Shown: in pieces, positions 1-4,756 of the stretch
Numbering within the stretch: position 1 is the first letter of the stretch
Layout: the number at the start of each line of letters is the position of its first letter
NCBI GenBank assembly: GCA_905233775.1
Contig: CAJOEB010000053.1
Coordinates: 1 to 5,863, forward strand
From: an uncultured Alphaproteobacteria bacterium
GTDB lineage: Bacteria; Pseudomonadota; Alphaproteobacteria; UBA3830
Length of the DNA stretch: 5,863 nucleotides
Reading direction: 5' to 3'
Made by a program: the position numbers and the translations under genes
Notes under the pieces: model-generated
The model's input: the letters and a program-made list of their open reading frames with translations, nothing else
Database searches by the model: none
Told to the model about the DNA's origin: nothing

Positions 1-240
1 TTTATGCAGACAGCGAAAAAAGGCATTACAATCAATCGTTATAAAGGTCTGGGAGAAATGAACCCTGAACAACTTTGGGAAACAACAATAGATCCGAATG
101 CGCGTGTGCTTATGCAGGTAAAATTGGCTCATTTTGAGGCGTTGGACGAGATATTTTCTACGCTTATGGGTGAAGTTGTGGAACCTCGCCGCGACTTTAT
201 ACAATCCAACGCGCTGAATGTTGTTAATCTGGATGCATAA
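1..240 (+). CDS. gyrB: DNA gyrase subunit B, C-terminal fragment (5' end outside window)
   Basis: This is the end of the ATPase/Toprim subunit of DNA gyrase, which with GyrA introduces negative supercoils in the cytoplasm. The reading frame is open from base 1 (TTT, then ATG) and stops with TAA at 238-240, so about 80 C-terminal codons of a protein normally near 800 residues are visible. The segment holds the conserved gyrase B C-terminal block: [17 protein letters not shown], then [14 protein letters not shown] and the terminal [10 protein letters not shown]. The [14 protein letters not shown] wording and the EPRR..I..NAL tail fit GyrB; ParE proteins differ in both places. The ATG at position 4 is an internal Met, not a start. 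The downstream penicillin-binding protein gene begins 5 nt after the stop, so the two may be co-transcribed. Catalytic acidic residues of the Toprim fold and the ATPase domain lie outside the window. Confidence 0.95.
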   Translation, partial: FMQTAKKGITINRYKGLGEMNPEQLWETTIDPNARVLMQVKLAHFEALDEIFSTLMGEVVEPRRDFIQSNALNVVNLDA

Positions 241-245
241 TTGCG

Positions 246-2165
246 ATGGTTCGACGCAATTTCAGTCGAAAAAGAAACGCAGCACTTAGCGGAAAGAAAA
301 AATTATGGGGAAAGTTGTCAACCAATCTTCTCTCCGTATCTATCTTTGGTTTTGTGTTCTGTTTCTTCATTTTGCTGTTCTTTATGCACGATATGCCGGA
401 TTTGGATCGTCTTGAATCCAAAGGACGGCGTGCCAGCATAGTTTTCGAGTCATATGACGGAAAAACGATCGCAACGTACGGTGATTTATTTCGAAATGTC
501 GTTAGCATAGATAAACTGCCGCGATATGTTGCTAATGCGGTTATAGCAGTAGAAGATCGGCGCTTTTACAAGCATTGCGGTGTGGATTTTATCGGCATTA
601 TCAGAGCGATGTATACGAATATAGTACATCGCAGGATTGTTCAAGGCGGATCAACTTTGACGCAGCAATTGGCGAAGAACCTTTTCTTATCTCAGGACAG
701 ATCTTTGAAGCGAAAAATCCAAGAATTTATTCTTGCTTTGTGGCTTGAAAAAAAGTTTTCGAAGAAGCAAATCCTCTCCATATATCTTAACCGTGTGTAT
801 TTTGGTTCGTGTGCTTACGGAATTGATGCGGCGGCTTTCCGTTTTTACGGCAAAAAGGCCAATCAGCTCACATTATACGAAGCAGCTAAACTTGCTGGTA
901 CACTAAAGGCTCCGTCGCTCTATTCTCCTTTTTATAATTCTGCCAAATCAGATCAACGTGCGGCGACAATCCTTTCTCTTATGGCTGAAGAGGGATATAT
1001 CACAGATGCGGAGATGAAGGACGCATTACAGCAGCGGGATAAGCTGAGCAAACTGTCCGTTCCGATGGATGAAAACCGCTACTTTACTGATTGGGCGCTT
1101 GAACAGGCTCAGGAATTGGTTTCTACTGACGAAGAAGATCTGGTTATTCGCACTACCTTAGATACAAAACTGCAGAAAAACGCAACATATATTATCCGCA
1201 GTGTTCTTACCGAGCAAGGTTTTAAAAACGGCGTTGGGCAGATGGCTCTTGTGGCTCTCGATAAAACGGGTGCCGTGCGTGCAATGGTTGGTGGACACAC
1301 ATACGGAACGAGCCAATTCAATCGCGTGCTTGCCGTTCGGTCATTTGGATCAGCGTTCAAGTACTTTGTGTATCTTACGGCACTTGAAAACGGTGCAGAC
1401 ATATACGATATTGTGAATGATGGTTCTCTGTCTATCAATGGTTGGTCGCCTAAAAACTACAAATACAAAAGTGTCGGCGATATTTCGTTGCTTGAGGCGT
1501 TTGTTAAGTCCGTGAATACGTGTGCAGTTCGTGTCGCTCGAAAAACAGGCATGGATAAAATCGTTGATATGGCAGAAAGATTGGGCTTAAAAGAAGTCGA
1601 CCATAATCTTGCAACTGTACTGGGAACAAGTGGTACAACGCTGTTGGATATTACGGCAGCCTATGGTACGACAATGAACAACGGCTTCAAAATGACGCCA
1701 TTCGGTATAATAAGTATTCGCACACAAAAGGGAAAAGTACTTTATAGAGCGTATCATTCGAGTGGTAAACGAGTTGTTTCCGCTGATGCCAGCGAGAAAA
1801 TGAGGATCATGATGAAAGAACTTATGGTCAGAGGAACAGGGCGCCGCGGAAAAATTCCAAACGTCGATTGTTACGGAAAAACGGGCACCAGTAACGATAG
1901 TCGAGACGCGAGCTTTATTGGGTTCGCATATCCTCTTGTTACAGGTGTTTGGGTTGGCAATGACGATAATACGCCAATGCATCAGAACATTACGGGCGGA
2001 ACATTGCCGGCAGTGGCTTGGCGTCGCTTTATGATGACGGCTTTTGGTATGCAAGAGCCGGCGAAGGAAGTGGAAATTAAACCGAACAGCGGCAAAGATG
2101 AAACGCGAAAACATTCTGTTGCAAGAAAGAAACGTCACAAAAAGCTTGCGGATATGCTGAGATAG
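246..2165 (+). CDS. Class A (bifunctional) penicillin-binding protein, PBP1A-like, short form
   Basis: Inner-membrane enzyme that polymerises lipid II glycan strands (GT51 domain) and cross-links the peptides (penicillin-binding transpeptidase domain) in the periplasm. The 639-residue protein has a basic cytoplasmic N-terminus (1-24), one membrane segment (about 28-48), the GT51 domain (about 70-245) and a transpeptidase domain (about 330-600). GT51 motifs are EDRRFYKHCGVD (101-114, catalytic Glu103), GGSTLTQQLAKN (134-145), RKIQE (156-160, second Glu160) and KKQILSIYLN (173-182). Transpeptidase motifs are SAFK (369-372, nucleophile Ser369), SVN (422-424) and KTG (545-547). Two positions are unusual: RSFGSAFK where RQPGSAFK is common, and ILSIYLN where ILE.YLN is common. 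The tail (about 604-639) is Lys/Arg-rich. It is shorter than the 750-850 residues of typical proteobacterial PBP1A and shows no obvious OB-fold insert, so I assign the class but not mrcA or pbpC. The start is 5 nt after gyrB; no clear Shine-Dalgarno is seen, so coupling to gyrB translation is possible. Confidence 0.96.
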   Translation: MVRRNFSRKRNAALSGKKKLWGKLSTNLLSVSIFGFVFCFFILLFFMHDMPDLDRLESKGRRASIVFESYDGKTIATYGDLFRNVVSIDKLPRYVANAVIAVEDRRFYKHCGVDFIGIIRAMYTNIVHRRIVQGGSTLTQQLAKNLFLSQDRSLKRKIQEFILALWLEKKFSKKQILSIYLNRVYFGSCAYGIDAAAFRFYGKKANQLTLYEAAKLAGTLKAPSLYSPFYNSAKSDQRAATILSLMAEEGYITDAEMKDALQQRDKLSKLSVPMDENRYFTDWALEQAQELVSTDEEDLVIRTTLDTKLQKNATYIIRSVLTEQGFKNGVGQMALVALDKTGAVRAMVGGHTYGTSQFNRVLAVRSFGSAFKYFVYLTALENGADIYDIVNDGSLSINGWSPKNYKYKSVGDISLLEAFVKSVNTCAVRVARKTGMDKIVDMAERLGLKEVDHNLATVLGTSGTTLLDITAAYGTTMNNGFKMTPFGIISIRTQKGKVLYRAYHSSGKRVVSADASEKMRIMMKELMVRGTGRRGKIPNVDCYGKTGTSNDSRDASFIGFAYPLVTGVWVGNDDNTPMHQNITGGTLPAVAWRRFMMTAFGMQEPAKEVEIKPNSGKDETRKHSVARKKRHKKLADMLR

Positions 2166-2194
2166 GCATTTTTATTGAAATAAGCATTTTTTTT

Positions 2195-2275
2195 AGAAAA
2201 TTTTAGGATATGAGGAGTTGTAGAAAATTTTAGGATATGAGGAGTTGTAGAAAATTTTATGGATATGTGAAGTGG
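2195..2275. repeat. Tandem 27-bp repeat, three copies (third degenerate)
   Basis: Two perfect copies of a 27-bp unit occupy 2195-2221 and 2222-2248; the unit begins AGAAAATTTTAGGATATGAG and ends GAGTTGT. A third copy (2249-2275) starts identically but diverges: it gains a T in TTTTATGGATATG and then reads TGAAGTGG. The array starts about 30 nt after the PBP stop codon. No coding role is evident. Such arrays can change copy number by slippage. Confidence 0.9.
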
Positions 2276-2286
2276 AGAGAAAAAAT

Positions 2287-2312
2287 TTGTCAATGGGGGG
2301 GGGATTTGTAAA
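2287..2312 (+). promoter_or_regulatory. Possible promoter whose spacer holds a G9 tract (weak)
   Basis: A -35-like TTGTCA (2287-2292, 5 of 6 matches to TTGACA) is followed immediately by AT, then nine G (2295-2303). The best downstream -10-like box at a sensible distance is TGTAAA (2307-2312, 4 of 6), giving a 14-nt spacer. If real, it would drive the barrel-protein gene through a leader of about 150 nt, and spacer length would change with G-tract length. The -10 match is poor, so this is only a candidate. Confidence 0.2.
2295..2303. repeat. Homopolymer G9 tract (intergenic)
   Basis: Nine consecutive G, flanked by TCAAT and ATTTGT, in otherwise AT-rich noncoding DNA. Runs of this length are prone to slipped-strand mispairing. 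An ATG at 2293-2295 overlaps the tract, but its frame is only 12 codons long. Confidence 0.95.
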
Positions 2313-2401
2313 AGCAAAAAATATCTGGTAGATGAGAGTATTCAAAGAATAGTATAGCAATAAAAATGAAATAAATAAGAAAAAAAAAGGAAATTAACTA
2401 C

Positions 2402-2428
2402 TTGTTAAAGAAAAGAGAGTATGATAAT
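2402..2428 (+). promoter_or_regulatory. Candidate promoter upstream of the barrel-protein gene (weak)
   Basis: TTGTTA (2402-2407) and GATAAT (2423-2428, inside TATGATAAT) are separated by 15 nt and lie about 50 nt before the inferred start codon at 2477. Both boxes are imperfect and the spacing is short. In AT-rich DNA such matches are common by chance. Confidence 0.25.
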
Positions 2429-2476
2429 TTTCAAATAGACTTAGAATGTATTTATGTGAAAGAGAGAATAAAGGAA

Positions 2477-2522
2477 ATGCAATTTAAGATGACCAGAAGG
2501 GGGGGGGGTAATCACCTCAGCA
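2477..2522 (+). promoter_or_regulatory. Inferred true start and signal-peptide coding segment of the barrel protein, split by a G10 tract
   Basis: ATG at 2477 and ATG at 2489 share one frame, encoding MQFKMTRR up to the G tract. AAGGA (2471-2475) precedes them, with spacing of 1 nt to 2477 and 13 nt to 2489, neither ideal. With ten G this frame passes through GGGNHLSN and misses the barrel. With nine G it continues as RRGG-VITSAMVCSSLVMG-NAS, directly joining the barrel frame: positive n-region, hydrophobic core, small-residue cleavage site. The barrel frame itself has an in-frame TGA at 2490-2492 and no ATG before 2523. The join by removing one base is directly computed; that it is a biological switch is inference. 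Confidence 0.75.
2499..2508. repeat. Homopolymer G10 tract inside the signal-peptide coding region
   Basis: Ten consecutive G, flanked by CCAGAA and TAATCA. The immediate context AGAAG(n)GTA is the same as around the coding G9 tract at 4233-4241. Frame arithmetic shows lengths of 9 or 12 would be in frame with the barrel and lengths of 10 or 11 would not. As given, the tract is in a non-productive length. Confidence 0.95.
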
Positions 2523-3272
2523 ATGGTTTGCAGTTCACTCGTAATGGGGAATGCAAGCTGTCAATATGAAAGTGTAGCAGCGGCGTACGCAGGATGGTAC
2601 GTAGGCTGTGGTATCAGTTATCAATATACTAAAGGCGATATAGTTTTAAGCGACAATGCGGGTCAAGTTGCTGGTGCAGTTGGTGGCGCGCATATGAGTC
2701 TGTTCAATACTAATGTTAGAAGAACAGGTGCAGCATTAACTTTTGGTTATGGTGATTTTATTACAGGCAATTGTTACTTAGGTGGGGAAATTAACCTCGA
2801 TATAACGGGTAGCAAACATACCAAAAATGAAGAATTGATTATTAGAGATGCAGCAGGAGATCCTCTTATGAACTACGGTTCAACTGAAGTCAAGACAAGA
2901 GGACTTGTGCCGACAGTTGCTTTAAGGTTTGGAGGTTATATTCAGTCTCTTGATTGTCTATTTTATGCCAGAGTTGGTTTTACTTTTCTAAATAATAAAT
3001 TCGAAAATAATGCTATGCCGGGACAAGGTTTTGGAAGTCAGAGGGTTACTCCAATAGTAGGTCTTGGATTTGAAAAGACAATTTTTGACGGTTGTACTAT
3101 GAGGATCGAAGGAGACTATCGTTTTCCTGCTGACAAAAAAAGAGATGGACTTTGGAAACTTGATGACGATGATGGTGTCTTAAATACAGATAGAATTGAC
3201 GGCTATAATGCGTCAGTAAAGAACAAAGTTCGTGGTTATGTTGTTCGTGTGGTATGTGTCTATCATTTTTAA
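2523..3272 (+). CDS. Outer-membrane beta-barrel protein (opacity/porin-like), apparently phase-OFF at its 5' end
   Basis: Predicted small outer-membrane barrel protein of unknown specific role. From the ATG at 2523 it has 249 residues, but that start leaves a headless signal peptide (VCSSLVMGNAS) and has no Shine-Dalgarno at normal distance, so the real start is probably 2477 or 2489, reached when the G tract is nine long. After the cleavage region come alternating aromatic/hydrophobic strands with Gly: GWYVGCGISYQYTKGD (24-39), a GAALTFGYGDF strand, YLGGEINLDITGS, VALRFGGYI, LFYARVGFTFLNNKF, TPIVGLGFEKTIF, MRIEGDYRF, and the terminal RGYVVRVVCVYHF. The final Phe with alternating hydrophobics is the usual recognition signal for barrel assembly. 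The size fits an 8-stranded barrel. The mature part has six Cys, many for this class. The acidic protein gene follows after 32 nt, so they are likely one operon. Family beyond 'outer-membrane beta-barrel' is not identified. Confidence 0.85.
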   Translation: MVCSSLVMGNASCQYESVAAAYAGWYVGCGISYQYTKGDIVLSDNAGQVAGAVGGAHMSLFNTNVRRTGAALTFGYGDFITGNCYLGGEINLDITGSKHTKNEELIIRDAAGDPLMNYGSTEVKTRGLVPTVALRFGGYIQSLDCLFYARVGFTFLNNKFENNAMPGQGFGSQRVTPIVGLGFEKTIFDGCTMRIEGDYRFPADKKRDGLWKLDDDDGVLNTDRIDGYNASVKNKVRGYVVRVVCVYHF

Positions 3273-3290
3273 TTTTATTTAGAATTAAGG

Positions 3291-3296
3291 AAGGAG
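3291..3296 (+). promoter_or_regulatory. Strong ribosome binding site for the acidic proline-rich protein
   Basis: AAGGAG lies 8 nt before the ATG at 3305, within AAGGAAGGAG. It is the clearest Shine-Dalgarno in the window and fixes this start. Translation therefore need not depend on coupling to the barrel gene upstream. Confidence 0.8.
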
Positions 3297-3304
3297 TTTA
3301 GGAC

Positions 3305-4297
3305 ATGAAATTAAAATTGTTAATTACAAGTTGTGCTTTTGTTTTTTTGTATGTGGGAAACGTAGATGCTGGAATTAAGAAGTTAAAGGCAAGAGTAAGT
3401 GGTGGTGATGATCGCCAACAGGTACAAGTACAACCACTTCCGCCTCAGCCAGCTCCCCTAGAGGCAGATCATCATCCAAGAGGTGAAGCATTACCTCATG
3501 AGGGTGGAGACCTACCGCCGCCTCAAGATGGCGGCATACCGCAAGCTCCTCCTCTTGGTGGAGGTGATGAGGAACATTTAGCGCTACCGCTTGTTCAACC
3601 TCAACCTTTGGCCGAATTATTGCGTGATAATATTATGGTGAATCATTATTTACATCCTGAAGCGCCTGCAGAAGATGCCGGTGAAGTTCATAATGAAGAC
3701 CTTGGAGGAGATGAGGAAGAAGAACAAGGTGAAGAGCAAGAGGAAGGAGCAGGTAATGCCGAGTTGCATCCTCATGATCCTCTTCATGTACCTGCAGAGG
3801 AACCACCGGCAGACAATCCTCCTCAAGTAGATCCTGCGGTTGCTCCACCTCCGGCGGAAAATCAACAACAGCCAGGTCAACCAGGCGTAGGGGGCGACGT
3901 ACCTCCACCACCACCTTCTCCTCTTGTTGATAATGTGCCAAATCTTCTTCAAGGCGAAGGTGCTCCTGGCGTACAGCAGCCAGCTCCACATCCTGCTGAT
4001 GAACCGGCAGAGGAAGAGGACGCTCCTGTACAAGCAGGTCAACCTCAACAGGACAATCCTCCTCAAGTAAATCCTGTTGCTCCTCCAGCACAAGATGGAG
4101 AAAACGCAGGACTTGGTGATGTCGACGTACCACATCAAGAGGAAGATGCAGGTGGCGGCGGCGGAGAAGAAGTTGTTGATGACGCCAATCCTGATGCTCA
4201 GCCAGATGTTCATGCCCCACGGCAACCTAGAAGGGGGGGGGTAGAAGGAGGAGAAGATGAGCAAGAGATGGATATAGGAAACTTATTTGATTTATAG
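3305..4297 (+). CDS. Secreted acidic, proline-rich, lysine-free low-complexity protein (function unknown)
   Basis: I do not recognise this 330-residue protein. It has a good signal peptide (MKLKLLITSCAFVFLYVGNV) with a likely cleavage after VDA (residue 22), so it should be exported. The rest is dominated by Pro, Glu, Asp, Gly, Ala and Gln: runs such as DEEEEQGEEQEEG (136-148), GGDVPPPPPSPL (197-208), and DAGGGGGEE. DNPPQVDP (170-177) recurs as DNPPQVNP (250-257), exactly 240 bp apart in DNA. After residue 28 there is no Lys, Thr, Cys or Trp, which is striking in an AT-rich genome. It is predicted to be disordered and strongly acidic, without membrane segments or a sortase/lipobox motif. A G9 tract (4233-4241) encodes RRGG at 309-312, just before the tail VEGGEDEQEMDIGNLFDL. 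It lies 32 nt after the barrel gene and ends before a terminator, so the pair probably forms one transcript. Surface-exposed spacer or host-interaction roles are possible but unproven. Confidence 0.85.
   Translation: MKLKLLITSCAFVFLYVGNVDAGIKKLKARVSGGDDRQQVQVQPLPPQPAPLEADHHPRGEALPHEGGDLPPPQDGGIPQAPPLGGGDEEHLALPLVQPQPLAELLRDNIMVNHYLHPEAPAEDAGEVHNEDLGGDEEEEQGEEQEEGAGNAELHPHDPLHVPAEEPPADNPPQVDPAVAPPPAENQQQPGQPGVGGDVPPPPPSPLVDNVPNLLQGEGAPGVQQPAPHPADEPAEEEDAPVQAGQPQQDNPPQVNPVAPPAQDGENAGLGDVDVPHQEEDAGGGGGEEVVDDANPDAQPDVHAPRQPRRGGVEGGEDEQEMDIGNLFDL
3812..4075 (+). repeat. Imperfect internal direct repeat, DNPPQV(D/N)P units
   Basis: GACAATCCTCCTCAAGTA at 3812-3829 recurs at 4052-4069, followed in both by (G/A)ATCCTG. 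The copies are 240 bp (80 codons) apart and in frame. They point to past internal duplication within the acidic protein gene, although the sequence between them has diverged strongly. Confidence 0.7.
4233..4241. repeat. Homopolymer G9 tract near the 3' end of the acidic-protein gene
   Basis: Nine G, flanked by CCTAGAA and TAGAAGG, encode part of RRGGV at residues 309-313. At nine G the frame continues for 18 more residues. At eight G the next codon is TAG immediately after RRGG. At ten G the frame reads five Arg codons (AGA, AGG, AGG, AGA, AGA) and then TGA. So each length class gives a different C-terminus. Confidence 0.95.
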
Positions 4298-4363
4298 TAT
4301 TTTTTTATCTCTCTTGCATAAAACATCTAGTAATACCTTATAACATTATGTTTTTGTATTTAT

Positions 4364-4396
4364 TGAAAGAGCTCCTTCGGGAGCTTTTTCTTTTTG
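4364..4396 (+). terminator. Rho-independent terminator after the surface cassette
   Basis: Stem AGCTCC (4370-4375) pairs with GGAGCT (4380-4385) around a stable TTCG tetraloop (4376-4379). The stem extends outwards through a G:T and A:T pairs, and the T-rich tail TTTTTCTTTTT follows. It ends transcription about 70-90 nt after the acidic-protein stop codon. Confidence 0.9.
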
Positions 4397-4558
4397 GCTT
4401 TTTCCATGTCTTTTTAACGGGTGTTTTTTTGATATTTTTATAATATTTCCTTATTCTTTAATTTCTTGTCCTTTTCTTATACTACTGTAGTGTATCGTCT
4501 TTTTTCGATATAAGAATTTTTGGATTTTTGATATTTTTTTTAGGTTAGATTTCTTTCG

Positions 4559-4582
4559 AAAGCCGTTTTTAGCTTTTTTTTA
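4559..4582 (+). terminator. Weak hairpin with T-tract (possible second terminator)
   Basis: AAAGC (4559-4563) can pair with GCTTT (4572-4576) around an 8-nt loop, followed by a T run to about 4581. The 5-bp stem is weak, and the region is so T-rich that chance formation is plausible. Confidence 0.25.
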
Positions 4583-4625
4583 GATCTTGGAAATTTATAT
4601 CCTTGGAGATTAAGAACTTCAAAAA

Positions 4626-4661
4626 TGCAGTTTTCGATTTTCGCAAGAACTGTACTATAAT
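4626..4661 (+). promoter_or_regulatory. Inverted repeat beside a TATAAT box (candidate promoter/operator)
   Basis: TGCAGTT (4626-4632) and AACTGTA (4648-4654) form an imperfect inverted repeat with one G:T position and a 15-nt centre. A perfect TATAAT follows at 4656-4661. The -35 zone would be TTTCGA (4632-4637, 18-nt spacer), so the repeat would cover the promoter. If used, the transcript would lead into rlmB with an untranslated leader of about 90 nt. Confidence 0.3.
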
Positions 4662-4680
4662 TTCAGTATTAAAAGTTTAT

Positions 4681-4721
4681 TTGAGATCGAAAAATTTGTA
4701 TATAATCAAATAAAGTATAAT
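4681..4721 (+). promoter_or_regulatory. Candidate rlmB-proximal promoter (two TATAAT boxes)
   Basis: TTGAGA (4681-4686) precedes TATAAT (4701-4706) with a short 14-nt spacer; a second TATAAT is at 4716-4721, preceded by TTTGTA (4695-4700) at 15 nt. Transcription from either would begin 25-45 nt before the rlmB ATG. Neither pair is ideal, but perfect -10 boxes in this position are suggestive. Confidence 0.35.
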
Positions 4722-4756
4722 GAAATGTAGTTGTATAAAAAAATTCATATAAAAAA

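Larger units (their letters stand above)
2166..2476. other. AT-rich intergenic region between the PBP gene and the barrel-protein cassette
   Basis: This 311-nt stretch has no convincing gene. It contains 27-bp tandem repeats (2195-2275), a run of nine G (2295-2303), several A-rich runs and weak promoter-like boxes. The minus-strand frame over it (about 2317-2135) is low-complexity, merely translates the tandem repeats and runs into the PBP gene, so it is not called. No strong terminator is seen after the PBP stop; the only nearby fold (TTAT/ATAA around TGAA, about 2173-2184) is too weak to call. Confidence 0.7.
4298..4756. other. AT-rich intergenic region before rlmB
   Basis: This 459-nt stretch holds no supported gene on either strand and no tRNA-like fold. 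It contains the terminator at 4364-4396, a second weak T-tailed hairpin near 4559-4580, an imperfect inverted repeat (4626-4654) next to a perfect TATAAT, and two further TATAAT boxes nearer to rlmB. The + strand is T-rich in the first half and more A-rich in the second. Confidence 0.7.

Noticed and set aside
1587..2138. Minus-strand 183-codon frame inside the PBP gene
   Set aside because: It overlaps the well-supported transpeptidase domain completely and its translation has no recognisable features.
2135..2317. Minus-strand frame of 60 codons across the 27-bp repeats, with a repeated FSTTPHILK peptide
   Set aside because: The peptide repeat only reflects the DNA repeat; the frame starts at TTG, is low-complexity and overlaps the end of the PBP gene.
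2293..2331. Short frame M-G-G-G-F-V-K-A-K-N-I-W beginning at the intergenic G9 tract
   Set aside because: Only 12 codons. Changing the tract by one base gives at most 21 codons and no signal-peptide character, unlike the G10 tract.
2560..2563. Lipoprotein-type cleavage (NAS-Cys) for the barrel protein
   Set aside because: The position three before Cys is Asn rather than Leu/Val/Ile, so it does not fit a lipobox; ordinary signal peptidase cleavage near GNA/S is more likely for a barrel protein.
3633..4264. Two long minus-strand open frames (about 195 and 204 codons) opposite the acidic protein gene
   Set aside because: They are shadows of the compositional bias of the + strand gene (Pro/Glu/Gly codons read backwards leave few stops). 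The translations are low-complexity His/Leu/Arg-rich and show no signal or motif, whereas the + strand frame has a strong ribosome binding site and a signal peptide.
4314..4396. Possible small RNA between TTGCAT/TTATAA (4314-4343) and the terminator
   Set aside because: The box spacing is 18-19 nt, the transcript would be only about 45 nt and would be mostly the terminator hairpin; the hairpin is simply explained as the end of the upstream operon.
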